NCBI GenBank assembly: GCA_043228905.1
Contig: JBHGNT010000012.1
Location: 13,826,001-13,890,000 of the forward strand
From: Azolla caroliniana
Lineage: Eukaryota > Polypodiophyta
Reading direction: 5' to 3'
Length of the DNA stretch: 64,000 nt
Every line of letters starts with the position of its first letter. Positions within the stretch are counted from its first letter, which is position 1. A program made the position numbers and the translations under genes. The notes beneath the pieces are model-generated. The model was not told the origin of the DNA. It was given only the letters and a program-made list of their open reading frames with translations, and ran no database searches. Shown piece by piece: positions 62,864-64,000 of the stretch.

Positions 62864-63466
62864 GCCCTGTCGCTAGATGTCGTCGTTTCCCTTATGGTAT
62901 AATATTCCTTCTACTAGGCAAAAGTTTCAGCTCCTACCCGCGAGTCATTTCTTTTCATCTATTCTTAGTTGTGGTGGTGGTAGTCCCCTTCATAAGAAGT
63001 ATGTCATTTCCATCAGCCATCTATCCGGGTAGTGCTTGCCATCTTTTGCCCTGGCTGTCCTAATACGTAGGATTTCGGCGTCTGGAAAATCATCGTGTCA
63101 TGTTACCGCATCGTTGCCATTGTCGAGCCGGCTTAGATAATCCGGTACCGCATGCCGTGTCCTTGGCCGATGCTAGATCTGGAATTCGAATTCTTGTAAA
63201 AGCAACATCCATCGGGCTAATTTCCCGGTTATTGATTGTTTTGTGACTAGGTACAGTAATGCGGTGTGATCCACGTGAAAAGTATTGACACTGTAGATCA
63301 TTCCGAAAGCTTCGTGCTCGGTTGTCAAGTAGTTCCATTCGGCGTCTAACAATTTGTGAGTGGAATAGTATACCGGTCGATACCAACTGGGCTCAGTGAG
63401 CGGCATAAGTGTGCTACCGATGGCTACGTCGGAGGCATCGACAAATACGTGGAATAGTTTTGACAA
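62864..63466 (-). pseudogene. H RNase H and linker
   Basis: HVFVDASDVAIGSTLMPL, YLTTEHEAFGMIYSV, a gap relative to A (FRHYLLGRKFS missing), FHVDHTALLYLVTKQ, RWMLLLQEFEFQI, followed by decayed linker up to the integrase. Frame changes at both ends. Confidence 0.82.
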
Positions 63467-63528
63467 TCTGGAGGTTTTGCTATAGGTGCTTGTGTAAGCA
63501 TCACTTTTAGTGCTTCGTACACCTTATC

Positions 63529-64000
63529 TTATGTTGTGGTCCATCTAAATGGTGTGCGGTGTACCGCGGCGTGTAACGGTGTTGCGAAATCCACAAGATA
63601 ACGGAGCATACGGTTGTGCCAATGAATTTGTCCCAAAAAATGGCTAAGGGCCTTTGCATTGCTAGGTGTCTTTTCCTTGACTATGGCTCTGATTTTACCG
63701 GGATCCACTGCAATACCGTCTTTGCTCACTATGTGGCCGAGAAGGGCTTTGCTGGTAACTTCGAACGCGCATTTGGACGGATTGAGGCTAAGTCGCGAAG
63801 TACAACATTGTTCTAAACATAACCTTAGATGGCTTAAATGATCCACTCGCATCCCACAGACCACAAAGTCAGTGAGGAAAACTTGCATGAACGTTGGAAT
63901 GAAGTCGCCAAAAATCTCGATAATGATGTGTTGGAACGTTGCCAGAGCGGTCTTTAATCCGAACATCATTACCATAGCCACAAACGTGCCCCATTTGGTT
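63529..64000 (-). pseudogene. H reverse transcriptase, C-terminal part (cut by window end)
   Basis: MMFGLKTALATFQHI, then VFLTDFVVCG where the family has FLDDFAIYS, so the first catalytic Asp is Thr. LGHIVSKDGIAVDP and FLGQIHWHNRMLRYL follow. The N-terminal half lies beyond the window. Confidence 0.85.

Larger units (their letters stand above)
44235..64000 (-). mobile_element. Athila-like Ty3/gypsy element H (A type), partial, holding I and G
   Basis: 3' LTR at 44235-44712, then, along the minus strand from the right edge, RT, RNase H, integrase and an extra coiled-coil ORF. Integrase continues across G and the extra ORF across I. The 5' LTR, gag and protease lie beyond 64000. Confidence 0.88.

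Noticed and set aside
1-64000. Host protein-coding genes
   Set aside because: Every substantial frame could be assigned to a retrotransposon or its antisense shadow; no exon-like non-transposon coding was found.

Overview
The window is plant nuclear DNA made almost entirely of LTR retrotransposons nested inside one another. I see no host gene, rRNA, functional tRNA or CRISPR array. Evidence for a plant: Ty1/copia and Ty3/gypsy pol domains throughout, initiator-Met-tRNA-type primer binding sites (TGGTATCAGAGC), chromodomain-type gypsy elements and an Athila-like gypsy. The deep nesting and many solo LTRs or deletion derivatives suggest a large genome. The Tf1-like features of D/E and the unusual RT lineage of B make me lean weakly toward a seed-free plant, but the sequence does not settle this.

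Layout (names are mine; strand is that of the pol genes). Copia P (+, 1055-3307) holds gypsy remnant N (-, 1-1054), solo LTR O (1416-2759) and gypsy Q (+, from 3308). Q holds copia L (+, from 4347). The LTR of L holds copia C (-, 4822-43888). C holds gypsy D (+, 7325-16899, itself holding gypsy E, -, 8222-14061), gypsy A (-, 17621-34271, itself holding gypsy B, -, 20867-27492), gypsy F (-, 35110-42008) and solo LTR M (42121-42873). The gag of L also holds gypsy H (-, from 44235 past the right edge). H holds copia I (+, 45041-55947, itself holding copia J, -, 45292-50656, and solo LTR K, 54667-55337) and gypsy G (+, 57047-61811). For most joins I could match target-site duplications (TSDs) and see the interrupted reading frame resume across the insertion, so the hierarchy, six levels deep, is well supported. 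After removal of the insertions, C is about 5.2 kb, a normal copia length.

Activity: only J has one uninterrupted gag-pol frame (1343 aa) with essentially identical LTRs. All other elements carry stops, frameshifts or deletions, many of them C-to-T or G-to-A changes.

Most interesting: (1) D and E, related chromodomain gypsies, share an LTR design of perfect heat-shock-element arrays, a TATA box, a sequence 33-34 nt downstream complementary to the position where a tRNA primer site should be (a Tf1-like self-priming arrangement, with compensatory changes between D and E), and an antisense tRNA-like module at the LTR start. (2) A and H carry a long extra sense ORF after integrase, mostly coiled coil, with no recognisable polypurine tract beside the 3' LTR. 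(3) The B family makes 4-bp target duplications that all contain CGT. (4) The leader of F holds five evenly spaced stem-loops.
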